Origin: Allium sativum
Taxonomy: Eukaryota > Streptophyta > Magnoliopsida > Asparagales > Amaryllidaceae
Length of the DNA stretch: 64,000 nt
Direction: 5' to 3'
NCBI GenBank assembly: GCA_030737875.1
Contig: CM060915.1
Coordinates: 574,910,577 to 574,974,576 of the forward strand
Shown here: positions 1-13,100 of the stretch, piece after piece
Layout: every line of letters begins with the position of its first letter
Numbering within the stretch: position 1 is the first letter of the stretch
The notes under the pieces: generated by a model
What the model was told of the DNA's origin: nothing
The model's input: only the letters and a program-made list of their open reading frames with translations
The model's database searches: none
Translations under genes and position numbers: made by a program

Positions 1-2574
1 GGTCCGTGCGTAGCTCCTGTTTTAGCCACATCAAGCTGACTCAAGGCAGTCAGGGTCTCGTAATTAATATGAAATAAAAAAAATGGAGTCGTTCGCCAAA
101 TTATCCCCTTCATTCTGGTACTCCACCGCGTACACAGTTGTTAAAGTGGTTTTCGGTATTGGCAGAGAGTATGACAATATCCGATCCCGGTTTCTTTAAC
201 AACCAACCGTTTACGTTTTTCACATCGTGGTCATTATATTATAAATCACTTTATAAAATAGTTTATACGAATTCTCATATTCGTATAAAAAATCAAAATT
301 AAATATTTACTTCGAATATATTAACTTTTGAAACACATCCACGTAAATCGAATCGATTTAGAAAATCATATCATAAAGGTCTCGAAATATAGTATAAACT
401 AATACTATAATATTTAACTTCGATAATATCTTAGTTTCAGATTTATATAACGATCATTTTTCCAAAATCAACTTACAGTCATATATTAAAAAAAATCCAG
501 AATATCGTTAAAAATCAAGACAAAATTGTTTTAACTTCGAAGATATGTAGTATGATTTATACTCGGCGAAACTCATTCAAATTATTCAAATAATTCCATT
601 CCACCTTATTAAGAGTTCATTTAAGTTGACTCAAGAAATTCAACATTTTCGGCTCTAATTCAAAATGTATTCGATTCAAATCAAAACTTATATTTCAAAT
701 CAACAAAACATACCATCTCTTACAATTCACGTTGTACATTTCAATGTCGTCGCTTATAGATTCAAATCATACGGTTTTAAAACCATTCTTATAAATTCGC
801 TTTCACAAATTCTTAATTCAAACCAAACAATTTATAAAACCAATTCTATATAATTTTTTTTATTCGAATTCATATTCAATCACTATAAAATCGAATTCAT
901 TTCATGTGAGCTGTAATTCAAATTAATCGCAATTTAAGATCATTTCTCATAAGAATTCAAAACCGAATTCAAACTCACATTCAATTGATTTGTAATCAAA
1001 TTCATTCCTTAGATTTGGAAATTTAATTTCAAAACAAATTCACAATTCAAGTTCATCTCTCGTAAGTCTATTTCGATTCGAAAACAAATTCATTTCTTAT
1101 ATCTGTTCATATGTTAAGTAAAGTATCGTTATATAAATTTTATATCTTAAACCTCGAATTCGAATCGCGAAACCTTAACTTATTCAACTTTTAGTGTATT
1201 ATTAAAGTTTGTAAAATATATAAAGAAAAATATAATTTTGAAAAATATATATATACAAGTTTATAAAATTCTAAAATAAATTAGAAATAGATTATAAACA
1301 TATATAAGTTCAAAATAGTATAAAATAGATTTAAAAGAAATATTTACTATAATATAATATATAAAAGTTTTTTTTAAAATATTTATATAATTAAATTATA
1401 AAATAATAAGTTAAAATCAACTTCCAAATCATTTTACTTCTAAAACACGACCAACAGTGTCCGTATATAATTTTCTGCCCTATGGTCAAGTGATACGGAT
1501 ATTTATCATTTCAACCCGCAATTTATAAAATTTCAACGGGTCTATCATTTCAACCCACGATCCCAAATTTAGTAAAAATCGTTTAGGTCTATCATTTCAA
1601 CTCATAACGATTTTTCCTATTCTAATGTCCGTTCGGGTATGTATCATTTCAACCCTTAGTGATTTTTCCTAAACTAGGGTATCAACAATCACATAGCAAC
1701 AGTCACAGTATATAAAATCAGTGCACCTACGTGTCTTATAAATATCGTGTCACATATGAAAGTGTACATAATAAACAGACAATTTCTACTAGCAGCCCTA
1801 TACATTTCATAACAGTTCAAATAGTTGATCTAACCTCCATGAAATAAATGTGAGTCAGGTGTGAGATAAACTCACCTTTCGTGGCACAAAAATGGAGACG
1901 GCGAACGGATTGACACTGAATTGGAAAGACTATATCCAGGCACGATTTTTGAATGGGTCCAACTCGATGATCGCTCGATATTATTTTATTTATTTCCAGG
2001 AGGAGGAATGAATTGGTTCGGCTATTGGGCTCCGGGAATGGTTTTCCGAACTCAACACATGACTCGACACAAAAATAACCCGACAATTTAAAATAATAAT
2101 AATAATATATAAATATATATTTGCATATATACACAAAAATTATAACATATATATTTTCTAAAACCACATACCAAAACTGTGTATATGTTATAAACTATAA
2201 AAGCATACCAAACCATTATAAAACATATATTTGTTCTAAAATAAAAACACACACCAGTACACAAAATCTTCATACACAAAACATATAAAACAACTACACA
2301 AAGTATACCCAGGAACACAAAACACACGCCACGCACCAATGGTTTACAATACACCAACTCACTCACCCCAAAATAAACACAAAAATTCCTTCATAACATA
2401 AAATATTATATAAATATTAATATATTTGTAAACACATTGAAAATTTATAATATATAAGTATGCACACATTCACTCCTCAACTAAATACACACATACAACA
2501 TGAAATTACACAGTAAGTTAAATATTAACTCACGCCAAACATGCATCATGCAAGAACAAAACCTCCCATATAAC
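1..2574. other. AT-rich repeat-derived DNA, no gene seen
   Basis: No coding region can be supported here; the open frames are short and AT-biased. Bases about 11-135 resemble, in inverted orientation, bases 8344-8460 (shared blocks AGCTCCTGTTTTAG, GTTCGCCAAA and TTCATTCTGG), so this is probably transposon-derived. Bases 540-1440 are dense in AATTC/GAATT-like words. Bases 1505-1660 hold several copies of a TATCATTTCAACCC motif. Bases 2090-2570 are AT-rich with many ACACA words. It probably belongs to the reverse-strand element that ends at 4214, but I cannot find that element's left end. Confidence 0.5.
1505..1660. repeat. Degenerate short repeat, TATCATTTCAACCC motif
   Basis: The word TATCATTTCAACCC or a near variant (CTATCATTTCAACTC, GTATCATTTCAACCC) recurs four times, spaced about 40-60 bp apart and alternating with AACGATTTTTCCTA-like words. 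It is a degraded minisatellite inside LTR-like DNA. No function is inferred. Confidence 0.55.
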
Positions 2575-4214
2575 TTACACATGCACTGATACACACGCAC
2601 ACACAATAGAAAATACACACACTAAAACACCGTAAAAGAAACACACACATGGCGCAAAGAAGAAACAGAACACCTGGAACAGAGAGGGAATGTTGGACTG
2701 GAGTGGCGAACATCGGACAGAGGGGTTTGACACAACTGGTGGAGCCGGTGAAATGTTGTGGAGGGCGGAGCGAGAAGACAAGGAGAAGAGGGTTGAGTCA
2801 GCGGGACAACAGGCAACGCTGGGTAGGCTTTGGATGCAGTCGAGGCAAGGGGAGCTCAACTTCGGGTCCAGCAAAATAGCAGGGCAGAGGGAAAGGCAGA
2901 GATACAGTGGAGAGGCTGACTGACATGGTGAGGCACGGTTGGACGGGGCGGATGGAGCTGCTATGGAGGAGTACACGGCTGATAAGTGGCTTGCGAATAA
3001 ACGGAACAACTTTCATGTTTTTTTTCTTCTCAAAATGGCGAATGGAATTAATGGGTTGGTAATGTGAAACATGAAGAAGAAAGGATATGTGGAGGCTGCT
3101 GCGTTAAATAAAAGAATGGAACACACGCAAGGCCATTTGACCACTTCCTTCTGTGAATTGAACGCCTCTTTGGGAAAATACAAGGTCACGATTTGAATCA
3201 TTCTGGATGGCAATCGGTTTACATTATTTTGAAATTAACGGTTGGAGAAAGAAAAAGAAAGGCTAGTGAACATGGCTTTTGAAACAAATGAATACATTTG
3301 AACAAAAGAATTGAATGTACAGTAATATGCATGACCTTGAGATATTGTAACGTGCATGCATGGCACGAAATGAAAGAGTGGAACGCTTGCACTTACTAGG
3401 GTGACGCATGCAATAATTTAGGACATAATGCTCATGTCTTTTAAACCAAATGAACACCAAGTTTGGAAAATGAAAGAAAAGTGATGCAAACGTGCATGCA
3501 TAAAAAACGTAACATATGTATTGCAATAATGGTGGACGCATGCATGAATTAAAGGTGGAGTACACATGTAAATGTGCCCACTTTGGAAACAAAAATTATA
3601 TTCCGGTGGCTTAGTAAAATAAAAGAACCGGTTTTGCAGACCCAAAATGGTTAGAAAAATATGCAGGATCAGAATAAGGACACGTCGAACTCAAATGGCT
3701 TTGTTTCAAAAATGAACTACACAAGCTTTTTCGCAATTACAGTGCGAACCGAGCACCGAAACCGACAAATGAATATATTGTGGTAATCAGCGCGACGAGA
3801 TGGACACAACGATATATAATTTGCAATGTCAGGACGCTCCGTTCAAAAATGCATTACGGACCCCTTTAACGTAAAAATGCGGATGGAAAACGAAGGTCAA
3901 AACGTCCGATATTCACGAAATGGATTTCACCGTTGGACTCGTGACAACGAATAGAATATTTTTCGTGTTTGTCCGAACTGGTTTCGAAGAGATTTTAAAA
4001 TCACTAAAATTTGAACCATTATGCGCAGCTTTGCACTGAAAATTGCGCGATCGACAAACATTCAAATTTTCCAATGAAATTTTCACTACTGCTATATCTC
4101 ACTGTACGTAATTCAAATTCTAAATTCCCATTACGAGAAACCATAGAATATTTTCAAAATAAAAATATCGATTTAAATCAGGATTTAAATCGTTAAAAAA
4201 AACGGGTTGTTACA
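2575..4214 (-). mobile_element. Family D LTR, 5' part (U3 plus leader island), reverse
   Basis: The plus strand reads GGGTTGTTACA at 4204-4214, the reverse complement of TGTAACAACCC, a usual start of plant Ty3/gypsy (chromovirus) LTRs. At 4215 the sequence changes to the middle of a family-A LTR, marking an insertion boundary. Reading leftward on the minus strand, about 1.2 kb of AT-rich U3-like DNA is followed at 3009-2575 by a GC-richer segment with an open 144-codon frame rich in Ser, Pro and Cys, which resembles a plant transcript leader. The downstream end of the LTR is not resolved. The open frame is not called a gene. Confidence 0.5.
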
Positions 4215-5110
4215 GAATTCATTTCTATTCAATTTCAATTCGAATTCATTTCTTTTCAAAATATCAGATTTTGAAATCACTTTCGATATTCATTATAAAA
4301 TGAATAAAATTGATATAAATATCGTTCACGTCAAAATGGCGTCAATCTAATCAACACAGCTTCATATATTTTTATTTTCAAATATTCTATTTAAAATATT
4401 TCTATTTCAAATATTTCTTTTTCAAATATGGAATGAGGCCCAATCAATTACCATATAATGTGAATTATATGGATTTTCTACCACACGTATATAACAGCAA
4501 CGATAAATCATCAACCATCATCCAAAGTGCGTTCTACACTGTATAAGCATCAAATATAAATATTTAACGCTTATAACATTCTGTCAATCAATCGATCGAC
4601 ATACAACTAAACAATCGGGATTAGTGTACGTCAAATATTATCCCAATACCCGTGTGGGGTTTCAAACAATCAAACACAGATTTTATTTGTGCAGTTGGGC
4701 GATGTGTAAAATTTATCGTCCCAATCAATATCAGTCAAATGTGTGTATATAAACAAATCGTTCGATTTGTTTATATTAATTTATTTCATTTCATATACAC
4801 GTTAAAAATTCTATTTTTAACTATAAAATATTTTTAACTTTATAAATATTTTATTTCATTTCACATCACACAATCAACTACACATCAAAATCAGACAAAC
4901 AAGCATACAAGCCGTCCATGGTCTGTGGACGACAGGTGTCGGGTGCTACTAAACACCGCCTGCATCCTAGTATATATTATTAACTAGAAATAAAAATTAA
5001 AAGGTGAGAAATTCTCACTGATTAGCTAATCCCATCCCACGGCTCTTCTTATGTAGAAATCTTCGCAGTTCTTGCCTCTTGTCAATTTTCACTGCCCGCT
5101 TTCACTACAT

Positions 5111-5848
5111 ATATAAAAATCACATTTTTACTTCGTTGTTCAATATATAAAATTCAAAGTTTTACTTCGTTATTCAATATATAAAAATCGAATTTTTACC
5201 CTGCTATTCAATATATAAAAATCGAATTTTTACTTCGCTATTCAATATATAAAAATCGAATTTTTACCCTGCTATTCAATATATAAAAATCGAATTTTTA
5301 CTTCGTTATTCAATATATAAAAATCGAATTTTTACTTCGTTATTCAATACATAAAAATCGAATTTTTACTTTGTTATTCAATATATAAAAATCGAATTTT
5401 TACTTCGTTATTCAATATATAAAAATCGAATTTTTACTTTTCTATTCAATATATAAAAATCGAATTTTTACTTCGTTATTCAATATATAAAAATCGAATT
5501 TTTACTTCGTTATTCAATATATAAAAATCGAATTTTTACTTTGCTATTCAATATATAAAAATCGAATTTTTACTTCGTTATTCAATATATAAAAATCGAA
5601 TTTTTACTTTGCTATTCAATATATAAAAATCGAATTTTTACTTCGCTATTCAATATATAAAAATCGAATTTTTACTTCGCTATTCAATATATAAAAATCA
5701 AATTTTTACTTTGCTATTCAATATATAAAAATCGAATTTTTACTTCGTTATTCAATATATAAAAATCGAATTTTTTCCTTGCTATTCAATATATAAAAAT
5801 CAAATTTTTACCTTGCTATTCAATATATAAAAATCAAATTTTTACCTT
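5111..5848. repeat. 34-bp tandem array, 22 units
   Basis: The unit begins ATATAAAAATCGAATTTTTA and continues CTTCGTTATTCAAT. Starts at 5111, 5281 and 5825 are exact multiples of 34 bp apart, giving 22 units without length change. Each unit contains AAAAATCGAATTTTT, which can fold with 6-bp arms. The equivalent stretch of the two full family-A LTRs (14705-15050 and 22030-22370) holds only a degenerate, irregular version, so this is a local expansion within an LTR. The repeats are contiguous, without unique spacers. Confidence 0.9.
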
Positions 5849-5953
5849 CTTAACAAAAATCTAAACTTTTCTGTAATAAAAATCAAATCATCCTATACTG
5901 ATAATCCTATGTTTTCTATATTAAAGATCAAGTGTTTTGTAATCTAAAAACAA

Positions 5954-6290
5954 TCAATAAATGAAGATTATCAAAATAAGAGGGCTTACAGTTTGAATCG
6001 GGAGTGGTAGGGGCTGTTGTTCGTCGTTGGAGGGGCTGCTGCTCGCGCAGGGGGAGGGGGTGCTGCTCGCGCAGGGGGAGGACGACGGGTGTCGGGTTGG
6101 GAGTTCGTGGCTTGACTGCGTCGGGGGGGGGGGGGGGGGCTTGGGCTCGCGTTGGAGAAGAGGCATGGGTCGCGGCACGAGGGGGCGAGGGGGAGAAGGA
6201 AGCGGAGGGGGGTGGTGGCGTCGACGAGGGCGGCGGCGCGTCCAGGCTAAGGCGCGATCTCTTTTCTTTTTTTTCTGATTTAATGAAGAA
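5954..6290 (-). other. GC-rich gene-like island in LTR copy 4
   Basis: A sharp rise in GC content inside an AT-rich LTR, including a run of about 18 G at 6123-6140. On the minus strand it encodes a Pro/Ser-rich frame of 74 codons. It occupies the same place as the islands at 15237-15540 and 22553-22860 in full-length family-A LTRs, about 0.9-1.2 kb from the LTR start. It could be a transcript leader. I do not call a protein. Confidence 0.5.
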
Positions 6291-7227
6291 CGGGGGGCCA
6301 GAGGAGTTTAAGGAGGAGAGAGAGAGGAAAATTTTTATTTTTAAATTTATTTTAATTTCAAAAAGTAACTTTTATTTTCGACCTCTAAACGAGGTCCACC
6401 GCCTGTCGTCCATAGCTAATTACCCCCATTCCCAACACAATGGGATATGTATCTTAAGCGGGTTCGACTGTTTCGATCAGTTTTCGTCAAAACCAACATA
6501 TAACTCTATATATTGAATTTGAACGCGCATTTCAATTTATAGGGGTCACATACTAACTCGAACAATTCCTGAAAAATATTTTCTAGCTTCGTATTGACGA
6601 TACGGTCCTAACAAAACTAATTTCGTCGAATTCTGAGACCGTTGGAAAATTGGCCATTTTCCAGTCGATTAAAATCAACTGAAACTGGTCAAACGCGTTT
6701 CACTTCGCCACGCTCACATATTGATTCGAAAAATTACGAAATTTGAAACCTAACAATAACTTGACATCGCGGATCCAACAAAAGAGGTTTCGTCGAATTC
6801 TGAGTTCGTTTGCAAAATGGCTATTTTTAAGGGCCTGAATTCCATAGCGACTATTCTGAAATTTCAATTGGACATATCTTTTTATCCCCGCTATGAAATT
6901 TCAATTTTTCGGATTCGTTGGAAAGATATTCTCTTTTAGATTCTATTATTTTTGGTTTCACTGAAATCCGGTTTATTTTGAATCCTGCACATCCATTTGA
7001 AGCTTGAAATCGAATTATCGAACTACCGCGCCATTTTCCATTCCTTTTATAAATATAAATAAATATTTATATTCTATCGCCGATTCAAATGAATATATAC
7101 ATTCGAATTATATTCAAAATAAATTTCTCGTCGATATTATTTAAAATAATTCATTTTAAATAATCAAAATTCGCTAAAATTGCCAAAATAAAAATTTTAA
7201 ACTGGCCCAGATTTCTGGGTTATTACA

Positions 7228-8343
7228 GAGGTGATGGCGACTTCGATGCCGTTGGGGTTCAGGGTCAAGTTAGAGAAGAGAGGGAGAGGGTCGGGGGAGC
7301 TGGTGGCGGACGGGATCGAGAGGGGGGCGACGGCCTACGGTGGCGACTGGGCTAGGGTTCCGCCACTTTTCCTTTTTCAATTTTGAAAATAAACGGGGGA
7401 GGGGGTTGACTGAATAAAAAGGGGAAAGGGAGCTGAGGGTATTATATAATATTATATTTTAATTTACTTTATTTAAAAAAAAACTTTTTAATTCGAGCAC
7501 CGATTCAATCCCAACGACTGTCGTCCCTAGCTAAATGCCCCCATTCCGAACACAATGGGATATGTATCGTAAGCTGATTCGATCGTTTCGATAAGTTTTC
7601 GTCAAAATCAACATAAAACTCTATATATTGAATTTGAACGTGCATTTCAATTTACCGGGGTCACATACTAATTCGAAAAATTCCCAAAAAATATTTTCTA
7701 GCTTCGTATTGAGGATATGGTCCTAACAAAACTAGTTTTGTAGAATTCTGAGACCGTTAGAAAAATGGCCATTTTCCAGTCGATTAAAATCAACTGAAAC
7801 TGGTCAAACGCGTTTTCCTTTGCCACGCTCACATATTGATTCGAAAAATTACGAAATTTGGAATATAGCAATAACTTGACATCATGGACCCAACAAAAGT
7901 GGTTTCGTTGAAATCCGAGGACGTTTGCAAAATGGCTATTTTTAAGGGCCGAAATTCCATAGCGACTATTCTAAAATTTCAACTGGACATATCTTTTGAT
8001 TCCCGCTATGAAATTTCGATTTTTCGGATTCGTTAGAAAGATATTCTCAATTGGATTCCATTATTTTTGGTTTCGCTAAAATCCGGTTTGTTTTGCACCC
8101 GGTACATTCATTTGAAATTTGAAATCGAATTTTCGAACTACCGCGCCATTTTCAATTCCTTTTATATATATAAACAAAATTTTTATATTCTAACGACGAC
8201 GTATATAAATATATACGTTCTAATTCTATTCAAACTAAAATTTACGTCGTTGCTATTTAAAATAATTCATTTAAAATAATCAAAATTCAATAAAATTGCC
8301 AAAATAAAAATTTTTAATTGGCTCGGATTTCCAGGTTATTACA
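7228..8343 (-). mobile_element. Family A LTR copy 5, island plus U3 only, reverse
   Basis: It begins inside a GC-rich island (7228-7430, related in position and style to the islands of the other family-A LTRs) and continues through a U3 similar to 6330-7227, ending GGTTATTACA at 8343. The upstream remainder of the LTR is not adjacent; it was probably separated by insertion of copy 4. A TATA-like TATTATATAATATTATA lies at 7439-7455. Beyond 8343 there is no polypurine tract. Confidence 0.6.
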
Positions 8344-9139
8344 GGGGAATCCAGAATGAAGCAGGAATGTTTGGCGAACGCTACTGGAATGAAGTAAGAG
8401 AACGATGATGTATATCCTTGACCCTCAGATCATAATTAAAATGACTAAAACAGGAGCTCTACCATGACCATGTGGGTTAGCTACCCCTATTGGCAACAAT
8501 TATTCCTTGATTATTATATTTCCTCTTTTTTTTATTTGATGTGCATCCTTGATTTTGGGAGTGTTGTTTGAGGTGTGTGGTAGTTGCAGCTATGAGTTAC
8601 CACCAGTCCGGGAGTGCAACTGGTAGATTCCTACCCTCGGTATTACCTTACATGCCTTGTCATATTATCCTGATCGAGACCCCTATGATTTTGATTTAAT
8701 GTTGTCGTATAGCAGAGCATCCCTATCCACCGACCATTTAATAGTTATTTTTTATGCAATGTTTACAAAATTGTTATAAACTGTGTAAGGGTAAATATGT
8801 AATCCCGCTTACACTGTTTCAAATATTGTATTTAACCAAAAACACTATTATAATAACAAACTGTATTATATAACGTCTAGTTTAACGGATCCTTAGGAGA
8901 TGGAAATTCCCTTAACATCTCTTAAATTACTGCACTCATGGACACATTGGATATGAGGTGTAACTTTCCATGAGCATCTCTGATGTTGTGATACTCATAT
9001 TATTACATGACTCTGATTTGACTGATATGAAAGTATTTTAATTCTGATTCGAGTTTTTTATCTTTACATTTGTATTTGGATCAGCCTGAGTTTTTTAATT
9101 AGCGAAGACCTAGTTACGAAGATGAAGATGGAGCTTGAC
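8344..9139. other. Old repeat-derived flank, no gene
   Basis: Unique-looking moderately AT-rich DNA between the family-A LTR end and element B. Bases 8344-8460 are similar to the reverse complement of about 11-135. The segment with 'CAGTCCGGGAGTGCAACTGG' (8605-8624) is reminiscent of retrotransposon LTR or UTR DNA, but I cannot assign it. It resumes after element B at 34164, because B is bounded by a 5-bp duplication. Confidence 0.5.
9135..9139. repeat. Target-site duplication of element B, left (TTGAC)
   Basis: TTGAC precedes the TGTAACACCCC start of the 5' LTR at 9140. The same five bases follow the 3' LTR end at 34159-34163. The perfect 5-bp match shows element B was inserted here as a unit. 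Confidence 0.9.
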
Positions 9140-9478
9140 TGTAACACCCCGTATTTTCGGAAAATACGTTAAGTAACGAATTAGAGAATACTTAATTATA
9201 GATGTGAGAGTCAAGGGAAACGGGTTACGCCATTGCGTTCGTCTCGGAATTCTGCTTGAGATAGAGTCCGAGTTTGCGTGAATCGGACTCTATATGAAAA
9301 GATTTTTTAAATTAAATATTGTAGTAAAACATGAAAAAGAGGAATGAGAAAAGAATAATGTTTAGCATTGTTCTAAGATTTGTAAGCAAAAGACTTAGTA
9401 GCTCATTTGGTTAGAACATGTGACTTGCATACATGTGGCTCAGTATGAACGCAGTTCAAAAAGTGGTTTAGTGTTAAG

Positions 9479-9515
<37 letters not shown>

Positions 9516-9773
9516 AAATATATATAAATATACTTATATATATAGAGAAAAAAAAATACACACACATATATATATGACGCATACGCATCATGTGGCGCAT
9601 TTTTGTTCAAGGATTGTTTTTTTAACGTGGCCTTCTCTAATTGGTCTGAGTGACAAATTTTGACTTACTGCTGAGTCATCAGGGCTGAGTTGGCCGTTCT
9701 AGATAACTCTATCTTGTCTTAATGGTCTTGATTGATTCTGAGATGATCTGACGACTCCTATTCAATCTAATCT

Positions 9774-9781
9774 CTATAAAA
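9774..9781 (+). promoter_or_regulatory. Likely TATA box of element B 5' LTR
   Basis: CTATAAAA, within TCTCTATAAAAGCAACC, lies about 635 bp inside the LTR and is conserved in the 3' LTR (30253-30260). Transcription would start about 30 bp downstream. That gives a short U3 and a very long R-U5 of about 3.9 kb. This is inferred from sequence only. Confidence 0.6.
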
Positions 9782-10099
9782 GCAACCTAATACCTCACCC
9801 CTAAATCATATTAAAAATTGAACCTAGAGCCGCCATGCTGCCATCAAACAACCTAGAGTAGCCGCCACTTGAAGCTAACATAGAGACGAACCAAACTAAA
9901 TTAAAACAAAATCAAAAAAACGATTGTCTACATCAAAGGCGAGCATTTCAACTCCAGAATTCAGATTTCAGAAAACAAGACTTGCCTATATTTTGTAAGT
10001 ACAGTTATATTTTCGATTTAAAACATTAATTGGAAGCCATGGCTTGTAAGAAACTGATATTGGAACGGTGCCTACTTGTTTATCTATGTGGATTCATGT

Positions 10100-10104
10100 T
10101 TACT
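10100..10104. repeat. Probable target-site duplication of element A, left (TTACT)
   Basis: TTACT precedes the element-A end at 10105, and TTATT follows its other end at 23782-23786. Four of five bases match. An extra 10 bp relative to the uninterrupted 3' LTR near 30575 leaves some doubt about the original target. Confidence 0.55.
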
Positions 10105-13100
10105 TGTAAGAACCCGTAACTTCCCCGGTAAGGAAAGAGCGGATACTTTGAGGACAAGACGAATCAGAACGCAAATAGAAAAACCTTTCATTGTTAATTA
10201 CAACAATTCCATCAGATTACAAGAATATACAGAGTATAAATAAATATTACACAACAGAAAAATATCAGATATTACAATACATTACATAACAGCGAAAAAA
10301 TAATACAAAACACAACTGAAGTAATAAATGGATACAGAGATTTTCGAGTATCGTTCCAGCTATAAATCAGGATCCTGTGAATATAAATCTGCAAAACCAA
10401 AATTACTAGCTGCCCGTGTCAAAATAAGGGCACCCAGAGTTTAGGTTAAAACAATAAACTCTAGGTCAGTCATATGACTAGTGTGAGAACTAAAACAGTT
10501 ATTTAAAGCTTTACTTTAAATCATATATATCAAGATCCCACGCCGTTTAACACAGAACGGGTTTCCACCCAAGAATACCAGTGCATATAACAAAACAACG
10601 CAATGCTTTTTGGAAAACTGAAGCTATTATAAGACCCAGGTCCCATCACACAATGCAACACAAGCCGGAGGATAGGGTTTTCCCTTATAATAGCCAAACA
10701 TGTTTGGTACGTTAAATACAAATCATTTGATACAATTATAAGTGCATAGTGTATAAAACAACTTCAAATATAAATGTATCAATCCTAGACGGCATGGTAC
10801 CATATATCATGTCGCCATACTAGGCTCTACAATCAAAACCGCAGAGTCACGTATTTGGAAATTGGATTTCCATCTATGAACCGAGGCAAAAGATAGTCCT
10901 CATCGATTCGAGACAATCTAGCCTACCATGTCTCAGGATCAGAGCTCGAGTGACCCTTGGATTGTCAGGGCCGGTCCACCGATGTGGATTAAAACGCCTG
11001 AACTCTGCGTTTCCCTGGACTTTGGGGCGCAAATGAGCCAAATGACTCCATCGGCTCCACACACTCACCGATATATCCGAGGCGTCTTGCAATCCAACAA
11101 CCACACAGGTGAAAATAATGTAAATGTCAAGGCTGGTAGGTCACTGACACCACCCTAGCTAGAAAGAAACGCATGCCCTCCATGAGGTCCTCTCCCGTTT
11201 CCGTTCACAACCGGGGTGTGAGCCTCGCGAATCAACGTTACACAAAGCTATGCCACACAGGCGGTGCTTTGATCATCAACCACAAGACTCTGCTTTTCAA
11301 CAGAAGCCTTGATCATATGCATCTTAGCATGCCACACAGGCAAACCACTCCATGTAACCGATATCCATCTATCACACAGAATGATATCCAATGTCAGACA
11401 CACAGTCCATTTACAAGTCCGTTCTGGGTCTGAACGAAACCGGAGGCACCTTGTACCTCGCATATTCATCGATCTCCAAGTACGTCTGGACGATCACCAA
11501 ATGATTCCCTCCTCTTGGGTGTACAGCCCAATCAAGATCATCAGTAATCACCCAAACGATGTGAAGACCTCCGATCTTCGACCACCGTCTTCATCCTCGA
11601 CACATCGTCGAATTAGTTATTCAGAATGGGATACACCCGGTCTTTCTGAATAACTCGCGTATATAATAAACAAGTGTTACACAAACACAACATACGCCTC
11701 ATTCCAATTCATCAATCACTAACCGTAAATTAGTAAGAGAACAATTCCCTAAATATTAACTCCGAAGGCCGAAATCAACATCAGATCAATACCCAGGAAA
11801 CCATTCATCTTAACTAATCTTCAGTTAGTTGCTAAATTTCACATTCTTAGGGAGAGGTTCCCATTAATTTTATCAAAGATAAATTCCTTCAATTTATTAT
11901 TCAATCTTCTTTTGAATATCAATTCAAACCAAATTATGGTTTATCCAAACTAGTCGGGATTAACAAACCTTACCGAAGTAATCATTTGTTTTAATTTCCC
12001 AATCCCAACCTATTCATCCCATGAAGTAAAACTGGTAATACTTCATATCTAACTCCACGGTGTTATCGGTAAATTCAATTACCATTTCACGTTCAAATCT
12101 AATTAAAGATTTAACTATAGCCTGGAGCAAAACTGGTGATACTCCATTCCCGATCATTTCAATCTAATTAAAGATTCATTAAAACTCCACTTGGTTTTAA
12201 TCTTCCCAAAAATCAATATTAATGATTGTTTAACTTGGGAAATCATATCCCATCTTTAACTGGGTTAAAGAACCAATGTCATTTAAACATGGTTCACAAT
12301 AAACCCAAAATCACATTCTATTCCATCAGCCTTTAACCGTAAATTAGCAAGTGAATAATTCCCTAAGTGTTAACCTCGAAGGCCGAAACCAACATCAGAT
12401 CAATACCCAGGAAACCATTCAACTTAACTAAACTCAGGTTAGTTTCTGATTTTCTTAACTCTGTTGGGTCTAAGAACAGTATTATTAAAGATACCATTCA
12501 CGACAACCCAAATCACATTCCATTAATTATCGGGTTAAAGAACAGGTGTTATTTAAAACACTGTTCACGATAAACCCAAAAATCAATTCAAATTCAATTC
12601 CAATTAAATACCATTTAATTGGTACACTTCATTAAATCTAAATAAAAAGATTTAATTTTTCTCAACTGGGTTTAAGAACAGTGTTAATGAAGACACCATT
12701 CACGACAACCCAAATTCCATTTGATATTAAATACAAGGCTCTGAATAGAAAATATATCGGTTTATATTCAATATCAAATTCTACGACCAACAAATATCGT
12801 ATTAGAAATAATGATATAAATATATCTTTCAAATTTCCATAACAATATCTGTATAATCACGAAATCCAACATCGAAATATTCCAAAGACAATTTCAATTC
12901 AAATCCATTCCAATTCAATTATGTGAAATTCTGGTTACTTTTAAAACCATTTCAAATCCAATTTATTTATTTTAAAAATAAATGGATTTTAATTCTAGTT
13001 CAAAACTAGTTCACTTCGATAAAAATCTATTTTTATCTTTTCAAATATGGCATTTTTCATCCCAATTCTTTCCAAATCATTTCGTATGATTTTACACAAA

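Larger units (their letters stand above)
4215..7227 (-). mobile_element. Family A LTR copy 4, truncated, reverse
   Basis: This segment matches the two full family-A LTRs at 10105-16465 and 17520-23781 in the same order: the 'GATATAAATATCGTTCACGTCAA' region (about 4312), 'GGAATGAGGCCCA', the 'CCATGGTCTGTGGACGAC' block (4916), the AAAAATCGAATTTTT repeats, a GC-rich island (5954-6290), then U3 ending GGGTTATTACA at 7217-7227. Its left portion is lost to the insertion ending at 4214. No purine tract lies next to its U3 end, so it is a solo or dismembered LTR. What follows (7228 onward) is the GC island of another family-A LTR, so copy 4 probably inserted into that one. Confidence 0.7.
9140..10104 (+). 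mobile_element. Element B 5' LTR, first segment
   Basis: It matches the first kilobase of the 3' LTR (29530 onward) with scattered substitutions and a deletion of about 61 bp near 9432, which removes part of a tRNA-like sequence kept in the 3' LTR. It contains TA/GA microsatellite DNA (about 9480-9530) and the TATA box at 9774. It stops at 10104 where element A begins, and the LTR resumes at 23782. Confidence 0.9.

Noticed and set aside
2575..3009. 144-aa Ser/Pro/Cys-rich protein gene
   Set aside because: No domain and no second copy to test. It better fits the leader island seen in related LTRs.
5111..5848. 34-bp array as a CRISPR array
   Set aside because: Repeats are contiguous without unique spacers, no cas genes, and the setting is a plant LTR.
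6004..6516. 170-aa Gly/Arg-rich frame on plus strand
   Set aside because: It crosses a G-run in the GC island, antisense to the LTR, with low complexity and no conservation in the other LTR copies.
10874..11104. 76-aa frame shared with 18290-18520
   Set aside because: Both lie at the same place in the two LTRs of one element, so similarity follows from LTR identity. The forward copy 3 LTR (40200-40450) does not keep it.
11309..11653. 114-aa and 119-aa frames (also 18726-19085)
   Set aside because: Non-coding LTR sequence repeated in both LTRs, no domain, no ATG context, antisense to the element's transcription.
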